The notes under the pieces are model-generated. The model was not told the origin of the DNA, made no database searches, and saw only the letters and a program-made list of their open reading frames with translations. From Flavobacterium cutihirudinis (lineage in GTDB: Bacteria; Bacteroidota; Bacteroidia; Flavobacteriales; Flavobacteriaceae): a stretch of 64,000 bases of DNA. The stretch covers positions 616,354 to 680,353 of the forward strand of contig NZ_QRDQ01000008.1 in assembly GCF_003385895.1 (NCBI RefSeq), in the 5' to 3' direction. The translations under genes were made by a program, and so were the position numbers. Shown here one piece after another: positions 24,709-33,180 of the stretch. Each line of letters begins with the position of its first letter. The stretch's first letter is position 1.

Positions 24709-25365
24709 ATGAAATTTTTTATAGATACAGCAAATTTAAAAGATATTAAAGAAGCCAACGATTTAGGAGTTTTAGATGGTGTAACCACAAATCCGTCATT
24801 AATGGCAAAAGAAGGAATTACCGGAGCGCAAAATATTATAGATCATTATGTAAAAATCTGCGAATTGGTAGAAGGTGATGTGAGTGCCGAAGTAATATCG
24901 ACAGATTTTGAAGGAATGATTGCAGAAGGAGAAAAATTGGCAGCTTTACATCCGCAGATTGTGGTAAAAATCCCGATGATAAAAGACGGCGTAAAAGCAA
25001 TTCGATATTTTGCAAATAAAGGAATCAGAACCAATTGTACTTTGGTTTTCTCCTCTGGTCAGGCATTGTTGGCAGCAAAAGCAGGTGCGACTTATGTGTC
25101 TCCTTTTATTGGACGTCTTGATGATGTTTCTACCGATGGAATGAATCTTATTGAAGAAATCAGATTGATTTATGACAATTTCGGATTTGAAACTCAAATT
25201 TTGGCTGCTTCAGTTCGAAATGTAATGCATATTATTAACTGCGCAAAAATTGGATCTGATGTAATCACGGGACCATTAAGCGCAATTGAAGGTTTGCTGA
25301 AACATCCGTTAACGGATATTGGTTTAGCTCAATTTTTAGCAGATTACCAAAAGGGGAATAGCTAA
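24709..25365 (+). CDS. tal: Transaldolase (short MipB/TalC type)
   Basis: A 218-aa member of the small transaldolase/fructose-6-phosphate aldolase family. The Schiff-base lysine is Lys87 in IVVKIPMIKDG. The N-terminal FIDTANL and DGVTTNPSL motifs and the SPFIGRLDD segment are typical. It works with transketolase to turn pentose phosphates into fructose 6-phosphate and glyceraldehyde 3-phosphate. It starts 6 bp after the transketolase stop, so it shares the AraR-controlled promoter. Aldolase rather than transaldolase activity cannot be excluded. Confidence 0.92.
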   Translation: MKFFIDTANLKDIKEANDLGVLDGVTTNPSLMAKEGITGAQNIIDHYVKICELVEGDVSAEVISTDFEGMIAEGEKLAALHPQIVVKIPMIKDGVKAIRYFANKGIRTNCTLVFSSGQALLAAKAGATYVSPFIGRLDDVSTDGMNLIEEIRLIYDNFGFETQILAASVRNVMHIINCAKIGSDVITGPLSAIEGLLKHPLTDIGLAQFLADYQKGNS

Positions 25366-25486
25366 AAATTGTTTTGCCACAGATTAAAAAGATTTAAATG
25401 ATTATACAGTTCAGAAAAATCACTAAAGCTGTGGTCAACAAAGAAGAAAAATTTGTTTAGTTTTTAATAGTAGTTTTATTGAAGTA

Positions 25487-25519
25487 AAAACCCTGAAAGT
25501 TTGTGGCTTTCAGGGTTTT
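25487..25519. terminator. Bidirectional terminator between transaldolase and araR
   Basis: AAAACCCTGAAAG (25487-25499), 7-nt loop, CTTTCAGGGTTTT (25507-25519): a perfect 13-bp stem with A- and T-runs on both sides. It separates two convergent genes. Confidence 0.88.
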
Positions 25520-25581
25520 GTTATTTTAAATTACCTTGATAAAAGATTAAAAAATCTGTGTTAATCTTTGGCTAAAAAAAA

Positions 25582-26271
25582 TTATAAGTTCAACACAAAA
25601 TCGTTGAGTAATTTTTCTTCATATTTTTCTTTGTTGAACGTGTACAAATACGAACCTTTTCGGGAAGACTGCATGTCTTTTTCATCCAGTTTGTTTAGAA
25701 TTTCTAAAGAGTTTATTTTACTGATGAAATTTCGTTTGTCCAGCTCTTTACTCAAAATAGCTTCATACAATTCTAATAATTGACGCATGGTGAATTTTTC
25801 AGGAAGTAATTCAAAACCAATTGGTTTTATAGAAGTTCTGTAACGTAATCTTCTAATGGCGTGCTGAACCATTTCGTTGTGGTCAAAAATTAAGTTAGGT
25901 GCATCGGCAACGCTAAACCATTGAGCGTGATAGTTTTTTATCAGTTCAGCATTATGATTTTCGATATTAATCAATGCGTAATAAGAAACCGAAATAGTTC
26001 TTTCAACCGGGTCACGATCAATCTCACTGTAAGCATATAATTGCTCCATGTAAATATCGTTTAGACCAGTATATGTATTTAGAATTCTAATTGCTGCATC
26101 GTCTAGTACTTCATCGCGCTTTAGAAATCCTCCCATTAAAGACCATTTTCCTTTTTCGGGTTCAAAATCTCTTTTGATAAGAAGTATTTTTAAGCCTTCA
26201 TTGTCGAATCCAAAAATGATACAATCTACTGCTAGTAATACTTTATCCGCAGAGCTATAACTGTTTAGCAT
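25582..26271 (-). CDS. araR: Nudix-domain transcriptional regulator of arabinose use (AraR/NrtR family)
   Basis: A 229-aa protein with an N-terminal Nudix fold and a C-terminal winged helix (about residues 150-229, ending FNKEKYEEKLLNDF). The Nudix box (about 48-70) keeps the Gly and Leu frame but has lost the catalytic REx2EE residues: it reads RILNTYTGL. It should therefore bind a ligand without hydrolysing it. This matches the AraR (NrtR family) regulator known from Bacteroides thetaiotaomicron. It is divergent from susC, with four putative operators between them. It likely represses in the absence of arabinose and also controls itself. Confidence 0.9.
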   Translation of the reverse strand: MLNSYSSADKVLLAVDCIIFGFDNEGLKILLIKRDFEPEKGKWSLMGGFLKRDEVLDDAAIRILNTYTGLNDIYMEQLYAYSEIDRDPVERTISVSYYALINIENHNAELIKNYHAQWFSVADAPNLIFDHNEMVQHAIRRLRYRTSIKPIGFELLPEKFTMRQLLELYEAILSKELDKRNFISKINSLEILNKLDEKDMQSSRKGSYLYTFNKEKYEEKLLNDFVLNL

Positions 26272-26324
26272 AAGTAATTATTTATTGGTAAATATATAAA
26301 CTTCTTAATATGTTTCATAATTAT

Positions 26325-26343
26325 TAATGTAGATTTTACACTT
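26325..26343. promoter_or_regulatory. Putative AraR operator 1 (araR side)
   Basis: TAATGT-AGATTTT-ACACTT, the 6-7-6 palindrome. It lies 53 bp upstream of the araR start codon and suits autoregulation. Confidence 0.65.
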
Positions 26344-26610
26344 AAAGTTAAATTGACCATAAACCTCATTCGCAAAATTGACCGTATTTTTTTGATTTAT
26401 GAATCAATTTCCAAATTTTCAAACGTTTTCGATGTAAAAATAGAGTAGTTTTTTTGGAATTTAAGAAGATTTTAGGAAAAAAATGCTTGACAAAGAGGAT
26501 TTTTTTTACAAAAAAATATGCATTCAATGTCATAAATTGTTATAAAACAGCCCATTTGTCAATTTTTTTCAGAACCTGATTTTTTGCTTAAAAAGCTGCT
26601 TTTTTATTAA

Positions 26611-26629
26611 AAGTGTACTTTTTACACAA
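26611..26629. promoter_or_regulatory. Putative AraR operator 2
   Basis: AAGTGT-ACTTTTT-ACACAA. The left half is perfect. The right half has two mismatches to ACACTT, so it is the weakest of the set. Confidence 0.5.
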
Positions 26630-26675
26630 ATAAGTCACAAAAAAGGCTCTTTTTTTGAAAAAAGCATCAAATTAT

Positions 26676-26694
26676 TAATGTGTATTTCACACTT
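26676..26694. promoter_or_regulatory. Putative AraR operator 3
   Basis: TAATGT-GTATTTC-ACACTT. It lies 46 bp upstream of the susC -33 element. Confidence 0.62.
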
Positions 26695-26740
26695 AATTTA
26701 TGATATGCGTTTTTTTACTAGCTTTTTTTTGTGATTTTAA

Positions 26741-26773
26741 TTTGTTTTTAAGGTTTTTTTTTATTTAAATTTA
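26741..26773 (+). promoter_or_regulatory. Promoter of the SusC/SusD arabinan operon
   Basis: TTTG at 26741-26744, 21 bp, TAAATTTA at 26766-26773 (one base off TAnnTTTG). The spacing equals that of the transketolase promoter. Operator 4 starts 1 bp downstream. Confidence 0.6.
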
Positions 26774-26774
26774 C

Positions 26775-26793
26775 AAATGTAAAATTAACACTT
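26775..26793. promoter_or_regulatory. Putative AraR operator 4 at the susC start site
   Basis: AAATGT-AAAATTA-ACACTT directly after the -7 box, in the same arrangement as at the transketolase promoter. A protein bound here would block initiation. Confidence 0.68.
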
Positions 26794-26826
26794 ATAATTA
26801 TACACTAACCAACTTAATTAAAGAAT

Positions 26827-29800
26827 ATGATAACAAACCAACGATTATTTTTTTATTGCAATTTTTTATTGCCAAAAAAAGAATGGCTATTAGCATTAAT
26901 GATGCTATTATTCTCTGCTAATCAAATGTCGGCTCAAGGCAAAGCGATTAGTGGAGTTGTTACCTCGGCTCAGGACAAATTACCATTGCCGGGAGTGAAT
27001 ATTATGATAAAGGGAACCAAAACCGTAACCACAACAGGTTTTGATGGAGAATATTCGATTAACGCATCACCAAATGATGTTTTAGTCTTTTCATTTATAG
27101 GATTTCAGAATCAGGAAATAGCTGTAGGAGGTCAATCAAAAGTAAATGCAGTTTTAGGAGAAGATACTAATAAACTAAATGAGGTAGTCGTAATTGGTTA
27201 CGGTACCCAAAAGAAATCGGACTTAACAGGATCTGTAAGTGTCGTAAATATGGAATCGGCAAAAAAGACAGTAACTTATGATGCTGCTAAAATGTTGCAA
27301 GGACAAGTACCGGGTGTTACCGTACAATCATCAGGAGAACCTGGAGGATTTGTAAATATCAAAATTAGAGGTATAACTTCATTCACAAATAACAACCCTC
27401 TTTTTGTTATTGATGGTATTATGGTTGATGCTCCTTACGATTTTGCTCCGGGAGAAATTGAATCGATGCAGGTTTTAAAAGATGCTTCTTCGGCTGCTAT
27501 TTATGGTGTTCGTGGAGCAAATGGTGTTGTAATTATTACAACTAAAAAAGGTAAAGCAGGAAAAACGGATGTAAAATTCAAATCGATTGTAGGACTTCAA
27601 AATGTGTCTAAAAGATGGGATGTTACAGATCGTTTAGGCTATCAAAAAATTACTAGCGAAGCAGAAAGAAACAGAGACATCAGAGCGGGTGTTCCGGTTA
27701 GTATTGCTCCAGGAAATGACCCAAACAGTCCTTCTTATATTTCAAATGTAGACACAGATTGGCAAAACGAATCTTTGCAAACAGGTATTGTGCAAAATCA
27801 GGCGCTTACATTTACAGGTGGAGCAGAGAGCATCGCTTACAGCATGAATGTTGACTATTTTAAAAATACTAGTTATTTAAAGACACCACAGGAATATGAG
27901 CGTTTATCTACGAACCTTAATTTAAATGGTAAAAAAGGAAAATTCAAGTACGGTTCAAAAATCGCCTATACACAATCGGATAAAGAACTTTTTAACGAAT
28001 ATAATGCAGGTCAAACATTTGTAAGCGATATGTTGAACGCTGTGCCAACAATGCCGGTTTATGATGCAAACAGATTAGGTGGTTATGGCGGTACTGATAA
28101 TTTAACGCAAAGAGCGATCTCTATGAACCCAATTGGTTATAATAATTTGATTACCAACAACGGAAAAAGAAATCGTTTTATTGGAGATATCTGGGGAGAA
28201 TTAGAGATCGTGAAAGGTCTTAAATACAAACTGGATGTAAGTTACGACAGAACAGATTGGGAAAACAGAAAATTTATTCCGCCTAGTGATTTAGGATGGT
28301 ATTATATTACTACAAATGACGAAGCTTCTTTAGATACAGAAACAGGTAATGAGTTAAGAACTTTCATGAATAATTTATTGACTTATGAAATTACTCTTGG
28401 AAAACACAAAATTGACGCTCTTGCAGGTTGGATTCAGGAAAGAAGAGATTATCACAGATACAATTCAAGAGGTGTAGGTTATACGCCTGGTGAAATTCCG
28501 ATGCTTCAATATGCTGATGCTAGAAATGCAAGTGAATACAAATTTACAATTACTGGAATATCTTATATCAGCAGATTAAATTATGCATATGATGACAGAT
28601 ATTTATTGCAGGCAAATTTCAGACAAGACAGAACATCTCTTTTTAGCGAAATAAATAATTCAGCAAACTTTTACTCGTTTTCCGGAGGTTGGAAAATTAG
28701 TAACGAAAAGTTCTTAAAATTACCAGAATGGGTAAGCAATATTAAACTAAGAGGAGGTTATGGTACAATTGGAAATAATACGATTCCACCATACTTTTTT
28801 GCTGCAACAGTAAATAGTTTTGCTGGTTATGATTTTAATAATTCACTTGCTCCAGGAACAACTGTGGTTGCTGCACTTGACCCAAATGTACACTGGGAAA
28901 AAACAACCAGTAAAAATATCGCATTAGAATTAGGGTTTTTAGATAACGACTTACAATTTACAGCTGAGTATTTTAACAAAAAAGTTACTGACATGCTGGT
29001 AGGTGTTCCAATACCTTATTCTACTGGTGCTTTCCCTGCAAATATTACGACGAACGCAGGAGATATGCAAAATTCTGGTTTTGAATTTACTGCATCATAT
29101 AGCAATCATCATAATAAATTCAAATATGATATCTCAGGAAATTTTGGAACACTGAAAAATGAAGTTACCAAAATTGGGGTTACAGGAAATCCACTTTATG
29201 GAGTTGTTGCAAAAACAGAGGTAGGAAGATCTGTGGGTGAAATTTATGCTTGGGAAGCTATCGGTATTTTCCAAAATGCAGCCGAAGTAGCATCTTCTCC
29301 AACACAAACAAATGCAGTTGCCGGAGACGTGAAATTTAGAGATGTAAACGGTGATGGAGCGATTACAGATGCTGACAGAACTTATCAGGGAGTTTCGATT
29401 CCTAAATATGGTTTCGGATTGAATTTTAGCGGATCTTATGAAAACTTTGACTTCTCAATGTTTTGGCAAGGTAGCGGCGGAAACAAAATTTTCAACAATA
29501 TGTACCGCAATTTAATGGCTGGTCAATACGGAAATCACAGCACAGATGAATTAAACTATTGGACTCCAACAAATACAAACACAAATATTCCTGCTCCGGT
29601 TATTGGTGATCCTAACGGAAATAACAGAGAATCTAGCAGATTTGTTGAAAGTGGAGATTATGTGAGATTACAAACAATGGAACTAGGTTTCAATATTCCT
29701 TTGAAAGATAAATTTATTTCAAAAGCAAGAGTTTATCTAAACGGCCAAAACTTGTGGACAATTACAAAATACAAGGGTTACGATCCTGATTTTACAAGTG

Positions 29801-29883
29801 ATGGATTGCTTTCAAGAGGATTTGATGCAGGATCTTTCCCTAATCCAAGAACTATTTCTTTAGGAGTAGATGTAAGTTTCTAA
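26827..29883 (+). CDS. SusC/RagA-type TonB-dependent outer-membrane transporter
   Basis: A 1018-aa protein. After a signal sequence ending near residue 36 (NQMSAQG), a carboxypeptidase-like beta-sandwich domain (about 40-115) precedes a plug domain. The plug includes VVVIGYGTQKKSDLTGSV, the SusC hallmark with the TonB-box region, and DGIMVDAPYDFAPGEIESMQVLKDASSAAIYG. The large barrel ends in PRTISLGVDVSF with the C-terminal aromatic residue. It imports oligosaccharides across the outer membrane using TonB energy. It pairs with the SusD gene 31 bp downstream. The surrounding enzymes make arabino-oligosaccharides the likely substrate. Confidence 0.95.
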   Translation: MITNQRLFFYCNFLLPKKEWLLALMMLLFSANQMSAQGKAISGVVTSAQDKLPLPGVNIMIKGTKTVTTTGFDGEYSINASPNDVLVFSFIGFQNQEIAVGGQSKVNAVLGEDTNKLNEVVVIGYGTQKKSDLTGSVSVVNMESAKKTVTYDAAKMLQGQVPGVTVQSSGEPGGFVNIKIRGITSFTNNNPLFVIDGIMVDAPYDFAPGEIESMQVLKDASSAAIYGVRGANGVVIITTKKGKAGKTDVKFKSIVGLQNVSKRWDVTDRLGYQKITSEAERNRDIRAGVPVSIAPGNDPNSPSYISNVDTDWQNESLQTGIVQNQALTFTGGAESIAYSMNVDYFKNTSYLKTPQEYERLSTNLNLNGKKGKFKYGSKIAYTQSDKELFNEYNAGQTFVSDMLNAVPTMPVYDANRLGGYGGTDNLTQRAISMNPIGYNNLITNNGKRNRFIGDIWGELEIVKGLKYKLDVSYDRTDWENRKFIPPSDLGWYYITTNDEASLDTETGNELRTFMNNLLTYEITLGKHKIDALAGWIQERRDYHRYNSRGVGYTPGEIPMLQYADARNASEYKFTITGISYISRLNYAYDDRYLLQANFRQDRTSLFSEINNSANFYSFSGGWKISNEKFLKLPEWVSNIKLRGGYGTIGNNTIPPYFFAATVNSFAGYDFNNSLAPGTTVVAALDPNVHWEKTTSKNIALELGFLDNDLQFTAEYFNKKVTDMLVGVPIPYSTGAFPANITTNAGDMQNSGFEFTASYSNHHNKFKYDISGNFGTLKNEVTKIGVTGNPLYGVVAKTEVGRSVGEIYAWEAIGIFQNAAEVASSPTQTNAVAGDVKFRDVNGDGAITDADRTYQGVSIPKYGFGLNFSGSYENFDFSMFWQGSGGNKIFNNMYRNLMAGQYGNHSTDELNYWTPTNTNTNIPAPVIGDPNGNNRESSRFVESGDYVRLQTMELGFNIPLKDKFISKARVYLNGQNLWTITKYKGYDPDFTSDGLLSRGFDAGSFPNPRTISLGVDVSF

Positions 29884-29914
29884 AACCGGTTTAACCAATT
29901 TAAAAAGTATTAAA

Positions 29915-31477
29915 ATGAAATATAAAATATTTAATTATATAGCAATTTTCTTTTCAATGGCTGTTGTAACAACAAGCTGTGTTGAAAATGAAGATTTGAC
30001 TCAAATTGACCCAAATAACAATGCTGTTGACTCTTTTTGGAAAACAGATCAGGATGCAATTGAAGGTGTAAATGCTGCTTACGGAAGTTTATTAACAGAT
30101 GGTACTTACATGAGAAGTACGCCATTATTATTAGACTCGAGAGCTGATGATGCTCGTACAAATAGCCCTTGGCCATCAATGTATAATGTTGGACACTTTA
30201 ATTCAAACGTAGCTGATGCTGCTATTTACGGATGGGCTTACGAAACCTATTATCAAGGAATTTATCGTGCTAACCAGGTTTTAACAAATGTTCCGGGAAT
30301 TGCGTTTGAAGATGAAGCACTAAAAAACAGAATCATTGGACAAGCTTATTTTTTAAGAGGATTATATTTTTTCCATGCCGTAAATTTGTTTAAAAATGTT
30401 CCGCTTCCCACAGAAATCGCTGTTTATTATCCGCAAAAAACAGAAGCCGAAGGATGGGCTCAGGTTATTGCAGATTTTAAGGCTGCTGCCGAATTATTGC
30501 CAACATCATATGACGGAATTTCTGGAATTGATAAAGGACAAAAAGGCCGCGCTACAAAAGGTGCAGCTTTAGGATATTTAGGAAAAGCATATTTGTTTAC
30601 TAAAGATTTTGCAAACGCAAAAACAACTTTTAAACAAGTAATAGATTTAGGTGTTTACTCATTGGTTTCAAACTATAGAGACAATTTTACTACAGCAAAT
30701 GAAAACAATTCTGAATCACTTTTTGAAGTTCAATTCAGCAGAGATGCCGGCGGTGTAGATTTAGGATGGGGTGGTGCTCCAGCTTCTGGCTGGGGGAAAA
30801 CATCTGCTCGTGCTATTACTTATGCGCCAAGAGCTTTCGGGTGGACAGACGTTCAGCCTACTTGGGCCTTGTTTAATGAATTCAAAGAAGAAAAAACAAA
30901 AACTGGCGATGATGATCCTCGTCTGGAAGCGACGATTTTTTATAATAAACCAGGTGGCATGCAATTGTACGGTAAAGATTTCGCAACATTTTATGCATCA
31001 AGTTCGGTTGATTTAAATGATTTGTTTTGCAGAAAATATCAAAATTCAGATGGGCAATTTGCAGATGAATACGATTGGCGTTCAGGAATCAATGAGCGTT
31101 TGTTGAGATATGCTGACATTCTTTTAATGTATGCAGAATGTTTGAACGAAACAGGTGATACTCCGGGAGCTTATTCGTATATTCAAATGGTGAGAAACAG
31201 AGTTAATTTACCTGATTTGGCAACTGTAAAACCAGGATTAACTCAAGCTCAGATGAGAGAGCAAATTGGTCACGAAAGATTCTTGGAATTCCCTCTTGAA
31301 GGACACCGTTTTGATGACATTCGTCGTTGGGGATGGTTACAAGATTCTGCAAAATTAGCTTGGTTAAAATCGAGAGATGCTGAGTTTAACTCTTATACTC
31401 CAGGTAGAGAATTTTTCCCAATTCCACAGTTAGAAATGGACAATAATCCAGGAACAATTCAGAATGACAGTTATTAA
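29915..31477 (+). CDS. SusD/RagB-type surface glycan-binding lipoprotein
   Basis: A 520-aa lipoprotein (signal ending VVTTSC, Cys about residue 22). The N-terminal SusD-like region and C-terminal RagB domain are recognisable: FWKTDQDAIEGVNAAYGSL, RGLYFFHAVNLFKNVPL, GKAYLFTKDFANAKTTFKQV and ERFLEFPLEGHRFDDIRRWG. It caps the SusC transporter and captures oligosaccharides at the cell surface. It is encoded directly after susC. An inferred arabinan ligand comes from the downstream enzymes. Confidence 0.95.
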   Translation: MKYKIFNYIAIFFSMAVVTTSCVENEDLTQIDPNNNAVDSFWKTDQDAIEGVNAAYGSLLTDGTYMRSTPLLLDSRADDARTNSPWPSMYNVGHFNSNVADAAIYGWAYETYYQGIYRANQVLTNVPGIAFEDEALKNRIIGQAYFLRGLYFFHAVNLFKNVPLPTEIAVYYPQKTEAEGWAQVIADFKAAAELLPTSYDGISGIDKGQKGRATKGAALGYLGKAYLFTKDFANAKTTFKQVIDLGVYSLVSNYRDNFTTANENNSESLFEVQFSRDAGGVDLGWGGAPASGWGKTSARAITYAPRAFGWTDVQPTWALFNEFKEEKTKTGDDDPRLEATIFYNKPGGMQLYGKDFATFYASSSVDLNDLFCRKYQNSDGQFADEYDWRSGINERLLRYADILLMYAECLNETGDTPGAYSYIQMVRNRVNLPDLATVKPGLTQAQMREQIGHERFLEFPLEGHRFDDIRRWGWLQDSAKLAWLKSRDAEFNSYTPGREFFPIPQLEMDNNPGTIQNDSY

Positions 31478-31481
31478 AAAA

Positions 31482-31536
31482 AGTTTTCAGTTTTCAGTTT
31501 CCAGTCACAGTATCCGCTGAGACTGAAAACTGCGAC
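31482..31536. repeat. Tandem-repeat hairpin after susD
   Basis: Degenerate tandem units of AGTTTTCAG/TTTTCAG/TTTCCAGTCACAG are followed by their inverse (CTGAAAACTGCGACT). The arms AGTTTTCAG (31482-31490) and CTGAAAACT (31523-31531) are perfect. It belongs to the hairpin family also seen at 35.9, 43.7, 45.3, 54.2 and 55.1 kb. Confidence 0.7.
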
Positions 31537-31566
31537 TAAATATTATTTGAATTAGTTAAAATACTT

Positions 31567-31604
31567 AATATCATGTGAAGGCATAAAAATCTTCACATGA
31601 TATT
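31567..31604. promoter_or_regulatory. Perfect 14-bp hairpin between susD and the first arabinofuranosidase gene
   Basis: AATATCATGTGAAG (31567-31580), 10-nt loop, CTTCACATGATATT (31591-31604). No T-run follows, so it is less likely a simple terminator. It may be an mRNA stability or processing element setting high SusCD relative to enzyme expression. Confidence 0.6.
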
Positions 31605-31621
31605 ATAACTTTAAAAACATT

Positions 31622-33169
31622 ATGAAAAAAGCACTTATAATCACCTTTCTTATAACCCTTTGTAATCAGGTTAGTTTTGCCCAAAATCAAACCACAGTTG
31701 TTACCTTAAAAAATAATGCAGACGCTCCTGTAATCAATAAAAACATTTACGGCCATTTTGCAGAGCATTTAGGACGCTGTATCTACGGTGGATTTTTTGT
31801 TGGAGATACTTCTAAAATACCAAATACAAAAGGAGTTAGAAATGATATTATTGCTGCTTTGAAAGATTTGAAAATCCCGAACCTAAGATGGCCTGGAGGA
31901 TGTTTTGCAGATACATACCATTGGAAAGATGGAATTGGTCCTCAGGAACAAAGACCAACTATTGTAAATAAATGGTGGGGTGGTACAACAGAAGACAACA
32001 GTTTTGGAACGCACGATTTCCTGAATTTATGTGAAGTTCTTGGAGCGGAACCGTATTTGTCAGGAAATGTTGGAAGCGGAACTGTTCAGGAATTAGCTGA
32101 TTGGGTGCAGTACACCAATTTTGGAGGCAAAAGCCCAATGAGTGACTTACGTCAAAAAAATGGAAGAAAAGAACCTTGGAAAGTTAAATTCTGGGGAATT
32201 GGAAATGAAGCTTGGGGATGTGGAGGAAATATGACAGCGGAATATTATGCTGGAGAATACAGAAAATTTGCAACCTTCATGTCGGATTGGGAAAATACAG
32301 GCGGACTTACACGAATTGCTTCAGGTTCAAATAGTGCCGATTACAATTGGACGGAAGTCTTAATGAAAAATATTCCACTGAATATGTTAGGCGGACTTGG
32401 AGTACATCATTATGCCGTAATCGACTGGGGTAAAAAAGGAGATGATAGAAATTTTACTGAAGAAGGTTATTTCAAAACAATGCAATCGGCTTTAAAAATG
32501 GAAGAATTGGTTACAAAACATTCTGCCATAATGGATAAATACGATCCTGAGAAAAAAGTGGCTATGATGGTTGACGAATGGGGAGGTTGGTATGAAGTTG
32601 AAAAAGGAACAAATCCTGGGTTTTTATACCAACAAAATACGATGAGAGACGCAGTTTTGGCAGGAGCAACGCTTAATATTTTCAACAACCACGCTGATCG
32701 TGTTCGTATGGCAAACTTAGCACAATGCGTAAATGTTTTGCAAGCGGTAATCTTGACAGATAAAGCAAAAATGATTACGACACCAACCTATCATGTCATG
32801 AAAATGTACAGTGTGCATCAGGATGCAAAACTATTGCCGGTAAGTTTTACTTCACCAAATTATACATTTAATGGAGAAACACTTCCTGCAGTTTCGGCTT
32901 CGGCTTCAAAGGATAAAAGCGGAGCAGTACATATTTCTCTAGTAAACATCGATGCTAAAAACAAAAATAAAATAGAAATCGATGTGAAAGATCTTGGTGT
33001 AAAAAACTTTACAGGAACGGTTATCACATCGGCTAAATTACAAGATTACAATTCATTCGATACACCAAACAAAATTGTTCCAACAGTTTTTAAAGGTTTC
33101 GAGAACAAAAAAGGAAAATTAGAAATCATTGTTCCTCCTTTCTCAGTTGTTGTTTTAGAAGGAAAATAA
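31622..33169 (+). CDS. GH51 alpha-L-arabinofuranosidase (secreted)
   Basis: A 515-aa enzyme with a signal peptide (ending VSFAQ near residue 20). The GH51 (beta/alpha)8 barrel is evident: RWPGGCFADTYHWKDGIGP, then WGIGNEAWGCGG with the acid/base Glu, then MMVDEWGGWYEVE with the nucleophile Glu. A C-terminal beta-sandwich follows (about 390-515). It removes terminal alpha-L-arabinofuranose from arabinan or arabino-oligosaccharides, probably in the periplasm. The next gene begins 11 bp later. A second GH51 of a different subtype is encoded at 39.2 kb. Confidence 0.93.
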   Translation: MKKALIITFLITLCNQVSFAQNQTTVVTLKNNADAPVINKNIYGHFAEHLGRCIYGGFFVGDTSKIPNTKGVRNDIIAALKDLKIPNLRWPGGCFADTYHWKDGIGPQEQRPTIVNKWWGGTTEDNSFGTHDFLNLCEVLGAEPYLSGNVGSGTVQELADWVQYTNFGGKSPMSDLRQKNGRKEPWKVKFWGIGNEAWGCGGNMTAEYYAGEYRKFATFMSDWENTGGLTRIASGSNSADYNWTEVLMKNIPLNMLGGLGVHHYAVIDWGKKGDDRNFTEEGYFKTMQSALKMEELVTKHSAIMDKYDPEKKVAMMVDEWGGWYEVEKGTNPGFLYQQNTMRDAVLAGATLNIFNNHADRVRMANLAQCVNVLQAVILTDKAKMITTPTYHVMKMYSVHQDAKLLPVSFTSPNYTFNGETLPAVSASASKDKSGAVHISLVNIDAKNKNKIEIDVKDLGVKNFTGTVITSAKLQDYNSFDTPNKIVPTVFKGFENKKGKLEIIVPPFSVVVLEGK

Positions 33170-33180
33170 AAGATAAAAAC

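Larger units (their letters stand above)
26272..26826. promoter_or_regulatory. 555-bp control region between araR and the SusC gene
   Basis: A very AT-rich region without ORFs. It contains four palindromes of the AraR type (26325, 26611, 26676, 26775), the susC promoter (26741-26773) and a probable araR promoter: minus-strand TATATTTA near 26288-26297. Runs of T around 26440-26760 could bend the DNA, and paired operators about 65-100 bp apart would allow looping. Confidence 0.65.
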
